NCBI GenBank assembly: GCA_030761205.1
Contig: JAULJL010000034.1
Location: forward strand, 4,735,501-4,799,500
Direction: 5' to 3'
Length of the DNA: 64,000 bases
DNA from: Fremontodendron californicum
Lineage: Eukaryota; Streptophyta; Magnoliopsida; Malvales; Malvaceae
This document shows positions 1 through 11,269 of this stretch, piece after piece. How positions within the stretch are numbered: position 1 is the stretch's first letter; every line of letters begins with the position of its first letter. Position numbers and translations under genes: made by a program. The notes beneath the pieces were generated by a model. It made no database searches. It had not been told where the DNA came from and was given only the letters and a program-made list of their open reading frames with translations.

Positions 1-752
1 TACTTCAGGACCAAGAATTTTTTCATCCTCTTCTTGAGGATGAAAAAGATCTATTTTTACATCAAGTAAGCGAACAATCATTGGAGAGCTTAATGGATAA
101 GATTTATCCATATTAAATTGTTTTAAAATTTTTTCTATATAAGATAATTGATGAATAAGGATCCCACTTGTCAAATGTTCAACTTGAAATCCAAGACAAA
201 ATTTTGTCTTCCCCAGATCTTTCATTTCAAATTCCTTCTTTAGGTAGTCAGCAGTCATAGAGATCTCTTCTGGAGTCCTTACAATGTTTAAGTCATTAAC
301 ATACACTGCGACTATAGCAAATCCAGAATTTATTTTCTTGATGAAAACACAAGGACAAATGGCATTATTTTCATAGCCATTTTTCAATAGATATTCACTT
401 AGACGATTGTACCACATGCGTCCAGACTGCTTTAATCTATACAAGGATCTTTGTAGTTTAACAGAGTACATTTGCCAAGGTTTTGAATTATATGCTTCAG
501 GCATCTTAAATCTTTCAGAGACTTTCATGTATATGTCATTATCTAATGACCCATATAAGTAAGCTGTCACTACGTCCATTAGAAGTATGTCAAGTCCTTT
601 AGAGACTACCAAATTAATCAAAAATCTAAAAGTAATTGCATCGATAATAGGAGAATATGTCTCTTCATAATCTATACCAGTTTTTTGTGAAAAACCTTGT
701 GCTACAAGTCGTACCTTGTATCTCACAATTTCATTTAACTCATTTTTTTTTT
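1..752 (-). pseudogene. copia reverse transcriptase domain, partial
   Basis: The minus strand is open from about 752 to the window edge and reads as copia RT. Visible pieces are the VRYKVRLVAQGFSQ entry motif, MDVVTAYLYGSL (usually DVKTAFLNG), then SLYRLKQSGRMWYNRLSEYL. The catalytic motif normally YVDD reads YVND at about 235-245, so one catalytic aspartate is changed to asparagine. Upstream the frame breaks around the poly-T run at 747-756. The domain continues off the left edge. The family call is certain; activity is very unlikely. Confidence 0.9.
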
Positions 753-866
753 ACGTATAAAGACTCATTTATACCCAACGGGTTTGACATCTTCAAGTGT
801 CTGGACTACTGGTCCAAATACTTTACGTTTGACTAAAGAGTCTCGTTCAACCTTTATTGCTTCTTT

Positions 867-2311
867 CTATTTTGGCCAATCATTTCTATGTCGACATTCT
901 TCTACAGTTTGAGGTTCAGCCTCATTATCATTGACAATATTAGAAGCAATTGTATATGCAAACACATTATCAACAACAACTTCATTTCTTCCCCTCATAT
1001 TTCCAAATTCTAATGAGATCTCATAATTTACCGGTATCGGAACCACTTCTAGGATTGCTTGTCTAGAAATATGATGTTGTTGATCTATATTATCTTTGAC
1101 CTCTTCTGGAGAGTCATTTTGAAGTGTTTTCATTTCCTTTTTCTTTCGAGGAACAAAATCTTTTGCACCAAAAGGTCTATCACGCTTCTGGTGTACTTTA
1201 GATTCATTGACTGCCATACCTACAGGATATCCTGCAGGGACAATTAAACGTGCAGGAATATTCTCAGCCGGTACATGTGACTTAGTAACCTTTTGGGTGT
1301 CTGTAAAAATATCTGGCAATTGATTTGCAGCATTCTGCAAATAAATTATTCTTTGAACTTCAAGTTCACATTGATTTGGCGTGTATCAAGATTGGACAAT
1401 GTTGGTGTATTCCAACAAATTTCTTATGCTTTAGATTCTTTACCTTTTTCTTCCCCTAATGATGGGAAAACTTAATTTATCAAATTGACAATCTAAAAAT
1501 CTTGCTCTAAAAAGATCTCTTATTAAAGGTTCAAGATATCTAATGATAGATGGAGAGTCAAAACCAACATAAATTCCAATGATAGTCAACAGGGACATAT
1601 ACAGCACAACCAAAACTCTAAGATTGTGTTATGCAGATTTCGGGTATGAACTAAAAATGCAGCATGTATTATAGCATGTCCCCAAGCAGATACAGGAAGT
1701 TTTGATCTCATAAGCATAGGTCTAGCAATCAATTTAAACGTTTAATGAAAAATTCTGCTAAACCATTTTGAGTATGAACATGTGCAAGGAATGTTCAACA
1801 CTAATTCCAATAGACATGCAATAATCATAAAAACTTTTTGAGGTAAACTCTCCTACATTATCTAAAAGAATCGTCTTAATAGAATAGTTAGGAAAACTTT
1901 ATCTTAACTTTATAATTTGAGCAGGGAATTTAGCAAAAGCAATATTACGAGTTGAAAGCAAACAAACATGTGACAATCGTGAGGAAACATCAATTAAGAT
2001 CATGAAATACCAGAATAGTCCAGAAGATGGATGAATTGACCACAAATATCTTCTTGTATTCTTTGTAGAAAAGTAGGAAACTCAAAAGATAATTTAGATG
2101 GAGAAGATCTAACAATTAATTTACCTTGAGCACAAGAAGAACAAAAATAATCATCAGGCAAAAGGATTTTTCGATCCTTTAATGGGTGTCCATGTGTATT
2201 TTCAATGACACGTCGCATCATGATTGAACCTGGATGGCCAAGACAATCATGCCAAAGTATAAAAGTTTTAGGATCTAAGCACTTCCGGTGCATAAAATTT
2301 GATTCAACCAT
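867..2311 (-). pseudogene. copia integrase and GAG-pre-integrase region
   Basis: 2000-2311 contains the GAG-pre-integrase motif LWHDCLGHPG followed by CSSCAQGK and the start of the integrase core (FLQRIQEDICG). Between 1340 and 2000 the integrase core is broken into short frames. 867-1340 (157 codons) is the integrase to RT linker: AENIPARLIVPAG followed by a KVHQKRDRPFGAKD stretch, typical of this copia lineage. At least two frame changes separate the blocks, so no integrase could be made. Confidence 0.85.
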
Positions 2312-2358
2312 CCTTATTTTTGTGAAATATAAGCCAGATGAGAAACTCGAAAGTTTCT

Positions 2359-2718
2359 CTAATATGAACTTCTGGTTCGAAATGTTGAGGTATTATAAAG
2401 ATATTTCATATCTCCCCCATTTTTTGTTTCAACATGATACCCATTGCGACGTATATCTTTGAAACTTAGTAGATTTCTTCGGGATGTACTAGAATATAAC
2501 GCATCATCAATATATAATTTTGTTCCATTTGGGAACATAATGTAGACTCTTTCAGAGCCGTCAATTACATTTGCAGAACCAAATATTGTATTAACATTAA
2601 TTTCAGCTAATGTTAATTGCAAGAAATATTTTCTATCACGAAGAATTGTGTGAGTTGTACCACTATCCACTAAACATATGATAACCTTTAAAATAATATA
2701 AACATAAATATATCTCAT
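2359..2718 (-). pseudogene. copia aspartic protease region
   Basis: The 119-codon frame has the retropepsin-type active site DSGTTHTI near residues 18-25, followed by the usual copia context (MFPNGTKLYIDDALYS, then NLLSFKDIRRNGYH). The catalytic Asp-Ser-Gly is preserved. The frame is separated from gag above it and from the integrase part below by breaks. Confidence 0.85.
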
Positions 2719-2839
2719 TAGTAGACATTTTCATTCCCAATTAAATGACCAATTTTGCTATTAGGATTTTCGAAAAAGTCAAAAACATCAAAATCAATAT
2801 TTAGAGAAGATTCATTATCATAAGTAAGATCAACAGATT

Positions 2840-3960
2840 CAAACAAATTTACTTCAGCATTTTTTTTTCCTTTAGTGATGCTTTGTAAAGATCAACTAGA
2901 TGTTTTGGAGTGCGACATATTCGAGACCAATGACCTTTAGTTCCACACTTATAGCAAATATTGTAATTGTTTTGCACTTTATTACTCTTTTCAAGAATTT
3001 CCTCACTTTTGGCCTACTTCTATTGATTCTATTTTGCATGTTTACTTTCAGAACTTGAATGATGATTATCATGGGTCCAATAAATTTTTCTACCGCGACC
3101 CTTTTTACCACCACAGTCTCGTCCACAACCTTGAGAAAAATGCCACATTCACTTCAGGGAAAGGTGTTGAGACAGTAGGACAAGATTGATGGTTTTTCAT
3201 CAAAAACTCATTGTTTTGTTCAGTCACAAGTAAACAAGAAATTAGCTCAAAATATTTTGTGAATCAATGCACTCGGTATTGCTTCTGCAAGAGCACATTC
3301 GAGGCATGAAAAAGTTGAATATGTTTTTTCCAACATATCTTCATCAATAATATTCTCTCCACATAATTTCAATTGAGAACTAATCTTAAACAATGCTAAA
3401 TTATATTCACTTACACTTTTGAAATCTTATAGCCGTAAGTGTATCCACTCATATTGAGCTTTTGGAAGAATCACCATTTTTTGTGTTCATATCTTTCCTT
3501 TAAGTTATTCCAAAAGGCTAATGGGTCTTTAATAGTAAGGTACTCAATTTTCAATTCTTCGTGTAAATGGTATCGAAAGAAAATCATTACTTTTGTGCGA
3601 TCTTGCAGGGATGCTTGGTTTCCTTCTTCAATAGTATTTTTAAGATTCATAACTTCAAGATGAATCTCAACATCATGACAAATAATTTCTTCCAGAAATA
3701 TCAAGAGCAACGAATTCAAATTCGCGAGATTGTCATTGTAAAGATACTAATAAATAAAAAGTCCAAAATCAGGTGGACATTAAGAATCTAAAAAAAATAC
3801 TTATCTCACATATATAATATTATAGAACATGTAAAGATATATACTTTTGCAAATAAAAAGATATACTAGATTTCTAGATAACACATGTTAGAGAAAATAA
3901 AATTCTTACCTTGATATAATGAAAGAAAACTTGAGGGCTTTACTACCGTTAGAGACTTGA
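2840..3960 (-). pseudogene. copia gag (UBN2-type) with zinc knuckle
   Basis: 3471-3719 carries the UBN2-type gag signature (RYHLHEELKIEYLTIKDP, then FWNNLKERYEHKKW). Lower down, around 2910-2960, the minus strand encodes CYKCGTKGHWSRIC, a CX2CX4HX4C nucleic-acid binding knuckle. The two parts are in different frames, so gag is frameshifted. It lies between the primer-binding region and the protease, as expected. Confidence 0.82.
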
Positions 3961-3974
3961 TCGTGCTGATAACG
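3955..3974 (-). other. probable primer-binding site of the copia element
   Basis: Directly inside the 5' LTR the minus strand reads CGTTATCAGCACGATCAAGT. TTATCAGCACGA just after the LTR is a recurrent arrangement in plant copia elements; I do not assign the priming tRNA with certainty. Confidence 0.55.
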
Positions 3975-4277
3975 TGTTATAAATAAAATCAAAGGAGTAA
4001 ATAAAGAGAGATCGAGACAAAGGAAATATGAACTTTCAAAGTCTAGTTCTTCAGGAACTAGCTATGTCACCAATCCATTTTCTATTCTTTCTTCTTAGAT
4101 ACAAACCCATCCTTATATAGGACTCCAAAAATCATTAGGGAAGGGAGAATACATTTCTCAATACAATGTACCATAATTATTAGGTACATAATATTTAAGC
4201 TAATTCATTCACCATATGCATTCATCCTAATTTAGTCATCCACCAAATACATTCATCTACCTCATGCATGTATAACA
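3975..4277 (-). repeat. 5' LTR of the copia element, 303 bp
   Basis: The LTR begins TGTTATA and ends TATAACA on the plus strand, a 7-bp terminal inverted repeat with the canonical TG..CA ends. The primer-binding region abuts its inner edge. The minus strand has a TATA-like CTATATAAGG at about 4111-4121. The partner LTR is outside the window, so divergence cannot be judged. Confidence 0.85.
4111..4121 (-). promoter_or_regulatory. TATA-like box in the copia LTR
   Basis: The minus strand reads CTATATAAGG about 140 bp before the inner end of the LTR, consistent with the U3 promoter of the element. Confidence 0.45.
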
Positions 4278-4712
4278 GAAATTACAAAATTACAAACATT
4301 TTTGCTTTAGCTCTCATTCCAAAAATTCACTTTAATAAATAAAAGTAAAAATGATGTAGTTTAAAAAAGTGAGGTTTTCAATATAAGTCCGACGGTCCCC
4401 TATATATCTTCCACCTTCACATAAGATGAGCCTTTTGGTCTGGTTCGAGCTTATTTAACTCGTTTATAGTAGTTTTTCTAAAAAATTATCCCCAGACTAT
4501 AGGAAAATACCTTAATTCAAACAAATAATATTGTTTCTAGACTTATCTTTGCAATATTAACATTGATAGAACATGATTCACCTGAAATGAGTTTCGTCTT
4601 CCATCATAATATCTTTTAATTTTAATGTTTATATCGAACGTTGGACATCAAACATGTTATGTTGGTGTTATTAAGAATCCAATTTAAAATTAATTGGTAA
4701 TAGGTGAAGAAA
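4278..4712. other. intergenic, no gene seen
   Basis: AT-rich sequence between the copia LTR and the LINE. No open frame, splice-supported exon or repeat structure was recognised. Confidence 0.6.
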
Positions 4713-4727
4713 CTCAATTTGAATATT
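4713..4727. repeat. LINE target-site duplication, 3' side
   Basis: CTCAATTTGAATATT here is repeated exactly at 10515-10529. It abuts the poly-T run (poly-A tail of the minus-strand LINE). Confidence 0.92.
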
Positions 4728-4805
4728 TTTTTTTTGAAAAGTATGATTTATTGCAATTAAGAAAATGTCCTTTTTACAAACCAGAAAACAGCATTGCAAA
4801 CAAAA

Positions 4806-5825
4806 CTAAGGACTATAAAACAACAAATCTGACACCCTATTTACACCAGATTTGGCTAGCTTATCAGCCTCACCATTAGCCTCCCTCAAAATATGAACAA
4901 TTTCCCAATTCTGAACCGCAGTTCGTACAAACTCTATAGCCCTTATACTTCGCGAAATCCGCCATGGGGCTCTACTCGGATTCTTAACCCAAGCAACAAC
5001 CATCTGGCAATCACATTCAATTATAAGTTTATGCGATAGCGCCCAAGACGAAGCACCAAAAATGAGGAAGGCTTCTTTGACGGCCCTTAATTCAGCCTCA
5101 TATGCCTTAGCAGAACCGATAGATTTAGAAAAAACTGCTTTCACCATACCTTGATTGTCGCGCAAAATACCGCCAATCCCCGCAGGACCGGGATTACCAC
5201 GCGCCGAACCATCGACGTTGAACTTAAGGCAGCCGGCAGGTGGCTTATTCCAAGTCATATCAACGCCAACTTTCATTTTCCTCTTCAATTGACAAATAGC
5301 AGGTGACCACTTGAACTGCGAAAACAGCCCTTCCTCACAAGGCCACTTAGCCTTGGACCACAAAGCGAGTCTGAGTCTAATAGAGTCTAGTAACTGCCAA
5401 ACAGCAACATTTTTCCTATTAAAAACAATATCATTCCTGTGCAACCAAATAGACCATAGTGCAACAAAAAAAATCATTCTCCACAATTTGCTGCAATGAT
5501 TCGTTGGGAATGCATGCTGCCACGCAAGAAAAAAACCCACGGCACTCCTTGGCGTGGACCAAGATATGCCCCAAGAAAGACAGCAATTGGCCCACACAAA
5601 CCATGAGACTCTACATGTAAAAAATAGATGCTCAATAGTTTCAGGCATCAGATTGCATAGTGGACACAGAGTCGAACCATTAACAATAAGACCTCTCTTG
5701 CTGAGTTCTACTTTGGTAGCTACGCTGCCTCTCAAAACTAGCCAGCAAAAGATTTCCACCTTCGGAGGCGCATAACTGGCCCATATAAATTTCCAATGAT
5801 CCCATTTTAACGAGGACTCATTCAA
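4806..5825 (-). pseudogene. LINE ORF2 3' part: zf-RVT and RNase H
   Basis: The LINE-derived part begins about residue 66 of a longer frame (which runs to 6020 in a non-coding frame) and continues the zinc-finger region that ORF2 leaves at 5818. zf-RVT: CPLC, then H and C in the PETIEHLFFTC segment. RNase H I follows: FNVDGSARGNPGPAG (first Asp), AYEAELRAVKEAF (Glu), IIECDCQMVV (second Asp) and ANGEADKLAKSG (last Asp), so the DEDD set is complete. A terminal RNase H is known in a subset of plant L1 elements. A one-base frameshift separates it from the RT frame. Confidence 0.93.
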
Positions 5826-7998
5826 CAGAATGGTAGAAAGAATTAGACGAATAAACGCCACTATGGGTGTGCTTCCAAACAACTGAGTCAAAGGAGTTTC
5901 TGAAGAGCACTTGTTTTCCCAGCAGATCCAACAGGGATTCCCACTGCTGAAGCTCCCAATCAAACAATCTTCTTCGGAGGTTAACCTCCCAGTGCCATTG
6001 ATTATTCTGCCATTTGCCAAAATCCGCTACTTTCCCGCTTTTAGAAACAGCTACCGCAAAGACTCTTGGAAACTGCTCTTTAAGGATAACGCCTTCGATC
6101 CATTCATCCTGCCAAAAATTTATGGAGCTGCCATCACCTGGAAGAAAACACAACCCAGCATACAAAAAATGATGAAAATGATTTGAAGGCATAAGGGGTC
6201 GAATAATGTTTTTCCAGGTTGGGGACATTTTCCGATACCGGCTGCATGAAGGAAGCAGATTACCCACCGATGTCTCATATTTCCCGGCTATGACTGATCT
6301 CCATAAAGAGGAGCGCTCATTCCCAAATCTCCAGATCCATTTATTGAGCAGCGCTCTGTTCTTAAGCCTTAAATCAACTAGACCGAGTCCTCCAAATTCC
6401 TTGGTATTACAGACAGACTTCCAATTAACCATATGCATCTTCTTCACCGACGAAGAACCACCCCAAAGGAATCTTCTGACCATTCTATCCAGCTCATCAG
6501 ATACGGTACGAGGGATTTGAAGTAGGGACATATAATAAATGGGCAGAGAAGACAACACCGATTTAATAAGAGTCAATCTGCCCCCTATGGAGAGTAGATT
6601 GCCTTTCCAGCCGGCAAGCCTCTTGTTGAAATTATCGATGATAGGACTCCACAGTGAGATAGAGTTCGCTCCGTGCCCCAATGGAAGACCGAGATAAAGG
6701 GATGGGAGACGACTGCTCAGACAACGGATATCCGAAGCCCACCGATCAGTGACACTTTGCTCCACCCCAACTCCAAAAAGACTGCTCTTTTTCAAATTAA
6801 CTTTGAGGCCAGATAACAGCTGAAAGCACTTTAGAATTCTTTTAACATTCCTAACCTGCTCCACCACAGGCTCACAGAAGATAATTGTGTCATCCGCAAA
6901 CTGGAGATGAGATATAGACACAGACCCCGGATCAATAGTCATACCCCTGAAAAGGCCGGTTGAAGTAGCCTTATTAAGAAATAAGCTCAAAACTTCAGCG
7001 ACCAGATTAAACAATAAGGGGGAAAGGGGACAGCCTTGTCTCAACCCTTTGCTCATCCTGAACTGTTCCGTTGGCACCCCATTAACAAGGACTGATAAAG
7101 AAGCTGAAGATAAACACGACTGAATCCAAGTCCTCCACTTATCCCCAAAACCCATTCTACCCATAACAAAATCAAGAAAGGACCAATCCACACAATCATA
7201 GGCTTTTTTGAAATCAACCTTAAATATCATACCACCCTCTCCATTACTCTTCATGGAATGAATAACCTCATTGGCAATTAAGGAACAGTCCAGAATTTGA
7301 CGTCCCGGGATGAACGCGAACTGGTTTTGCCCAACAATATCCCCCACCGATTGCTTCAGGCGATTAGCAAGAACTTTGGCTAGAATTTTATAAACACTGC
7401 CCACCAAGCTGATAGGGCGATAATCGTTAATGGAGCACGGAGAATCACATTTAGGTATAAGAGCAATAAAAGACGCATTTAAACAGTTATCAATAGAACC
7501 AGTGCTATGGAAATTATTCATGAACGACATAACCTCACCCTTCACCGTGGCCCAGAAGGACTTGAAGAAATTCAGATTAAAACCATCCGGCCCCGGAGCT
7601 TTGTTGCCATCGCAGCCTTGGATGACACCCCAAACCTCTTCCTCCGAAAAAGGCCGCTCAAGATTAGACGAACTTTGCGCTGATAATGACTTGAAACTGC
7701 ACTTGAGATCTTTGAGTCTGGCTACCTTTGTAGAGTTAAAGCGGTTTTTGAAATACGACCCAATGGCCTTCATGAGATCCCTAGGTTCATCGAACACCTT
7801 CCCATCAATCAACAATTTCCCAATATGGTTCTTGCGACTCCTAGCTGTGGCGACAATATGGAAGAATTTAGTATTCCTATCACCCTCTTGCGCCCATTTT
7901 AATCTCGATTTCTGGAGCCAAGTTTGTTCTTCGATACGATACATTGACCATAAATCAGCCTTCTTATTCCATAACTCTTCTCGTAGCTGGTTCCCCAC
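5818..7998 (-). pseudogene. LINE ORF2 middle part: reverse transcriptase
   Basis: An open frame of 726 codons directly follows an in-frame TAG (7999-8001) that separates it from the endonuclease. RT blocks are visible in order: KAPGPDGFN, IALIPKCD and NDYRPISLVGSVYKILAKVL, FIPGRQILD, FKVDFKKAYDCVDW, SKGLRQGCPLSPLLFNL, and the catalytic FADD near residues 367-370. It ends in YSSNSFYHSVE inside the zinc-finger region, where a frameshift moves the coding sequence to the frame ending at 4806. All catalytic motifs look intact; only the stop and the shift prevent a full ORF2. Confidence 0.95.
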
Positions 7999-8955
7999 CT
8001 ACCCCTTTTGTACACTCTGTTCGAGGCCAGCAATCTCCTTTTCAAGTTCCACAATGTTGTAGAAATCAACCTTATGGTACCTAACAGACCAGTCTTTAAT
8101 GGCTGGTTTGAGATTTTTCAGCTTGAACCATAAACCCCACCCCGAAGGCCGAGAACATCCTGTAGAATTCCAAGCAGTCTGGATAACAGAATGAAAGCTC
8201 CTATCTTCCAACCAGTTGTTGAAGAACCGAAAAGGTTTGGGCCCCCAGTTGACGCTCTCTTCAACAATCATTACTGGATTATGATCAGAAAGAGAACGGG
8301 GAAGAGCACTTTGTTTGATCGAAAGCCATAAAGCAACCAGACCAGGCGATAAAAGGAACCGATCCAATCTGCTGAAGGACGGAACGGCCCTATTACTGGT
8401 CCAAGTGTATTTTTCTCCTGACATTGGCAAATCCATGAGTTCAGCTTGATTAATAAAGTTTGAAAACAGCGACATAGGAGTAGTGCTGGACACTGATCCG
8501 ATTTTCTCATCAGGGCTTCTAACCACATTGAAATCACCCCCTAGACACCAAAAACAGTCATAGCCCTGTAGCACACTCACAAGCTCATCCCAAAAGGCAG
8601 CTCTTTCACCATCCTCATTTGGAGCATAGATATTCACAAAACCACATCTTATATTGTTCACCTTTAACGAACCAAACAGAAGAATGAAACGAGGTGAAAT
8701 AATTTTCGACTCGACTAAGAAAAAGTCATTCCGCCAGAAGATAATGAGACCCCCAGCAGAGCCCACCGACGCCGAGAATTCCATCTCAACAGGGGAGCGT
8801 CCCCAGACCTTTCTAATAAACTTTGAATCAATAGACTTTAGCTTTGATTCCTGAATAAGAACCATCTCTGGCCTCCAATTCGAAACCAAATTCCTCAAGG
8901 CCATAACCTTAATACTACCTCCCAGTCCCCTAACATTCCATGAGATAATCTTCAT
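7999..8955 (-). pseudogene. LINE ORF2 5' part: AP-type endonuclease
   Basis: About 318 codons of exonuclease-endonuclease-phosphatase fold. Motifs: MKIISWNVRGLGG, LIQESK (metal-binding Glu), CLGGDFNVVRSPDEK (Asp and Asn), YTWTSNR and SRLDRFLLS, and SLSDHNPVMI (terminal Ser-Asp-His). I prefer the ATG at 8955 because the endonuclease fold begins there; another in-frame ATG lies at 8970. It ends at TAG 7999-8001, and the RT continues in the same frame on the next codon, so this stop is a single lesion in an otherwise continuous ORF2. The gap to ORF1 is about 48 bp. Confidence 0.94.
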
Positions 8956-9002
8956 TAAGAAAAGAAACACACCTGATAACGAACCAAAGACGCAGTGAAC
9001 TG

Positions 9003-10514
9003 TTACTCATTTGCCTCTCGATCTTCCTTTTCCAGTTGAGCAAAACCATCGATGATATCCTGTTTCTCCCCATGGAATTCGATCCACAGCTCAGTACTGA
9101 CTAGCCATGTCGCCTCAGCCTCCTTCAAGATATTCTTATTCCTTGATCTAATGTCACTATCCGAAACAGATAACTCAAGGTGGTTTAGGTCCTCGCAACT
9201 AACATTCTCGCAGATCGCTCTCAGTTGTTTCCTAATTTGCCTCCTCTTCCTCACTGCAGAAGTGGTGGACTTCCTCGGCACTGGAACCTTCATCTTCTTA
9301 TAGTTCTTCTTCTTCAATTTTTTGGACCCCTCCTTCTTCCTTGATTTCCTGTTCGATCTCAGTCGCTTCATAGGAGCAGAAACCATAGGGCACACAATGG
9401 AAGGGCTTAACTCTCGGACCAACAGAGTAGGAGAGGGGCTAATGACAGGGCCCAATAAATCCAACCCATTAGACTCCACAAGTTGAAGGCCCACTCCCAC
9501 TTCAACAGATGACCCTGCAGCCCCATTATGGCCCCCATTCACGAGAGCCCCACCATCCCATTCCCAATCACGGAGAGAGTCGGCAATACGCGAACCACAC
9601 ACTGAGCCTTCGTTGATACCATCATTATCTGGGGACACAGGGCAGGCAGCATGCACCAACCCGCCCACCAACCTGCCAGATTGCACAGGAATCGAAGAAG
9701 CTTTGCTTACCTCATCAATGTTTTTGCGCCGTACGGAGGGAGCCGTGCACTGAATCGCCATGCATCTGAGATTGCCCTCTGGTACCGGCACTTTACCCCT
9801 GATCTCTTCGGTGACAACCCTGTTAGTAGAGGAGCCTGGTGATTCATGCGTCAATGGAACAGAAAATGAGCCAACTCGGGCTCTCGTGTTTGCAACACCA
9901 GCTGGGGCATCAAGAACTGAAACTGAGATTTTGAAAGATTTACCCCTCACCTTGACTAACACAGAGGACGGGATACTCAGCTTGCTATCAACCAAGATTA
10001 ACATGCACGCAACGTCGAATCTCCTTCTATTTACTGTGTTTTCGTCGAGTCTGATGAAAGAACCCCATCTATTACCCAAAGAACTGAAAAACCCTTCATG
10101 CCATACCTGTAACGGCACATCAAACAAGTTTACCCAGACAGCAATCTCTTTGTTGAGGACGGCATCGTTCCAAGGTTCAATGATCTCAAACCAGGGGACC
10201 AGACATCCACTTCTATCGTTGAGAACAAGATCCCTATGATCTACACTTTCGAAAATAACAAGGACCGAGATACCCCCCATCGGACATACCTGACAGTGGA
10301 TATCTTCTAAAGCCATGGCCTCTTGAACCGTTTCGATGTAAGCTTCCTTCATCAATCTTCCTTTGGCACTCCTTGATAACCACTCCATGTCAGCCTTAGG
10401 AATTTGCAGATTTAAACTGCACTCCCTCTCGGACATATTAACCCGATTCATATGAGGAGTCAAGTTGGGAAACCCAGGCGGCAAAAGGTCTTCAACTTCG
10501 ATGTAAACAGCCTC
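9003..10514 (-). pseudogene. LINE ORF1 (DUF4283-like), truncated at the N-terminus
   Basis: An open frame of about 500 codons runs from the LINE boundary to the stop at 9003. The N-terminal part has the plant LINE ORF1 DUF4283-like pattern (WLSRSAKGRLMKEAY, then CPMGGISVLVIFES, EIAVWVNLFDVPLQVWHE, RRRFDVACMLI). The C-terminal third has a strongly basic patch (NRKSRKKEGSKKLKKKNYKK), as expected of a nucleic-acid chaperone. The N-terminal RRM-like segment usual in these proteins is absent because the element is 5'-truncated. No CCHC knuckle was seen. Confidence 0.88.
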
Positions 10515-10529
10515 CTCAATTTGAATATT
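10515..10529. repeat. LINE target-site duplication, 5' side
   Basis: CTCAATTTGAATATT, identical to 4713-4727, and directly adjoining the first ORF1 codons of the LINE. Confidence 0.92.
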
Positions 10530-11269
10530 AAATCACAAAAAGCTCACAGTTTAACAGATGTGAAATAACACTACTTTAACTAGGAGGAGAGAGAAAAATC
10601 TATAACGTGCCAAACTCGAAAGGGATAACAGACTGGAGTAACATGCAAGAGCAACATAAGAAATTGGACTTTGAACTATGTTAAAAATTATGTTAAGTAT
10701 CCAACCAATAAACCGATTGACAATAGATGGAGATGCCCAATCTGTCATAGAAAATCCAAAATTTAATGAATGTGAGATAATATCATTTTTAACAAATGTA
10801 ATGCAATGTATTATCCATATTATAATTTGATTTTTGTATATTTAATCATACTTTCATAGATGATAATAGTTAATGCATGAAATAAACGTACCTACCAAGG
10901 CGAATGAGTACAGAGCTATTTATAGGATATCACTTGCATATTATATAATTGTATAATGTTACTTGCCTAAGTTTAAATTGACAGCCAAGGCTCAATAATT
11001 GCTTTAGATTGTTTTTTCTTAATTGAGAGAGAAATTCTAACTTCATTTTTTTTTCTAAACTATAAATATATGTGTGATTATTCGATAACAAGATAACCCC
11101 AATGTTGACATAATGGAAAACAAAAAATTGATTTCAAGAGTCTTATTTTAATTATATTAGAATATGCTTCTCGCTACGTTTCGAAAAAATTAATTAAAGT
11201 TTTGAACATGATATTTATATTAATGTATGATAGGTGTAATAATCAAATTCTTAAGTAAATGAATTTAGA
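10530..11269. other. intergenic, no gene seen
   Basis: AT-rich DNA flanking the LINE. The short open frames here lack codon structure or motifs. Confidence 0.5.

Larger units (their letters stand above)
1..4277 (-). mobile_element. Ty1/copia LTR retrotransposon, 5' part, degenerate
   Basis: Minus-strand reading gives, from high to low coordinate, 5' LTR, gag with a zinc knuckle, protease, GAG-pre-integrase, integrase and reverse transcriptase, which is the copia order (integrase before RT). The RNase H domain and 3' LTR lie beyond the window start. Coding sequence is scattered over all three frames with many stops, so the copy is dead. The outer LTR end is followed by GAAAT (4278-4282), which should recur at the missing left end as the TSD. 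It lies about 450 bp from the LINE, and neither interrupts the other. Confidence 0.93.
4727..10514 (-). mobile_element. L1-type LINE, 5'-truncated, nearly intact
   Basis: A non-LTR retrotransposon of about 5.8 kb. On the minus strand it has ORF1, then ORF2 with AP endonuclease, reverse transcriptase, zinc-finger (zf-RVT) and RNase H domains, then a short 3' UTR and an A-tail of about ten bases (T-run at 4726-4735). The 15-bp TSD CTCAATTTGAATATT is perfect on both sides, giving exact boundaries. ORF1 is open right up to the 5' boundary with no leader or ATG, so reverse transcription stopped inside ORF1 on insertion. ORF2 has only two visible breaks (stop at 7999-8001, frameshift near 5820), suggesting a fairly young copy. 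Its base composition is clearly more GC-rich than its surroundings. Confidence 0.96.

Noticed and set aside
8271..8537. 88-codon minus-strand frame, and plus-strand frames within 4.8-10.5 kb
   Set aside because: They are shadows of the LINE ORFs, which explain the region with complete catalytic motifs.
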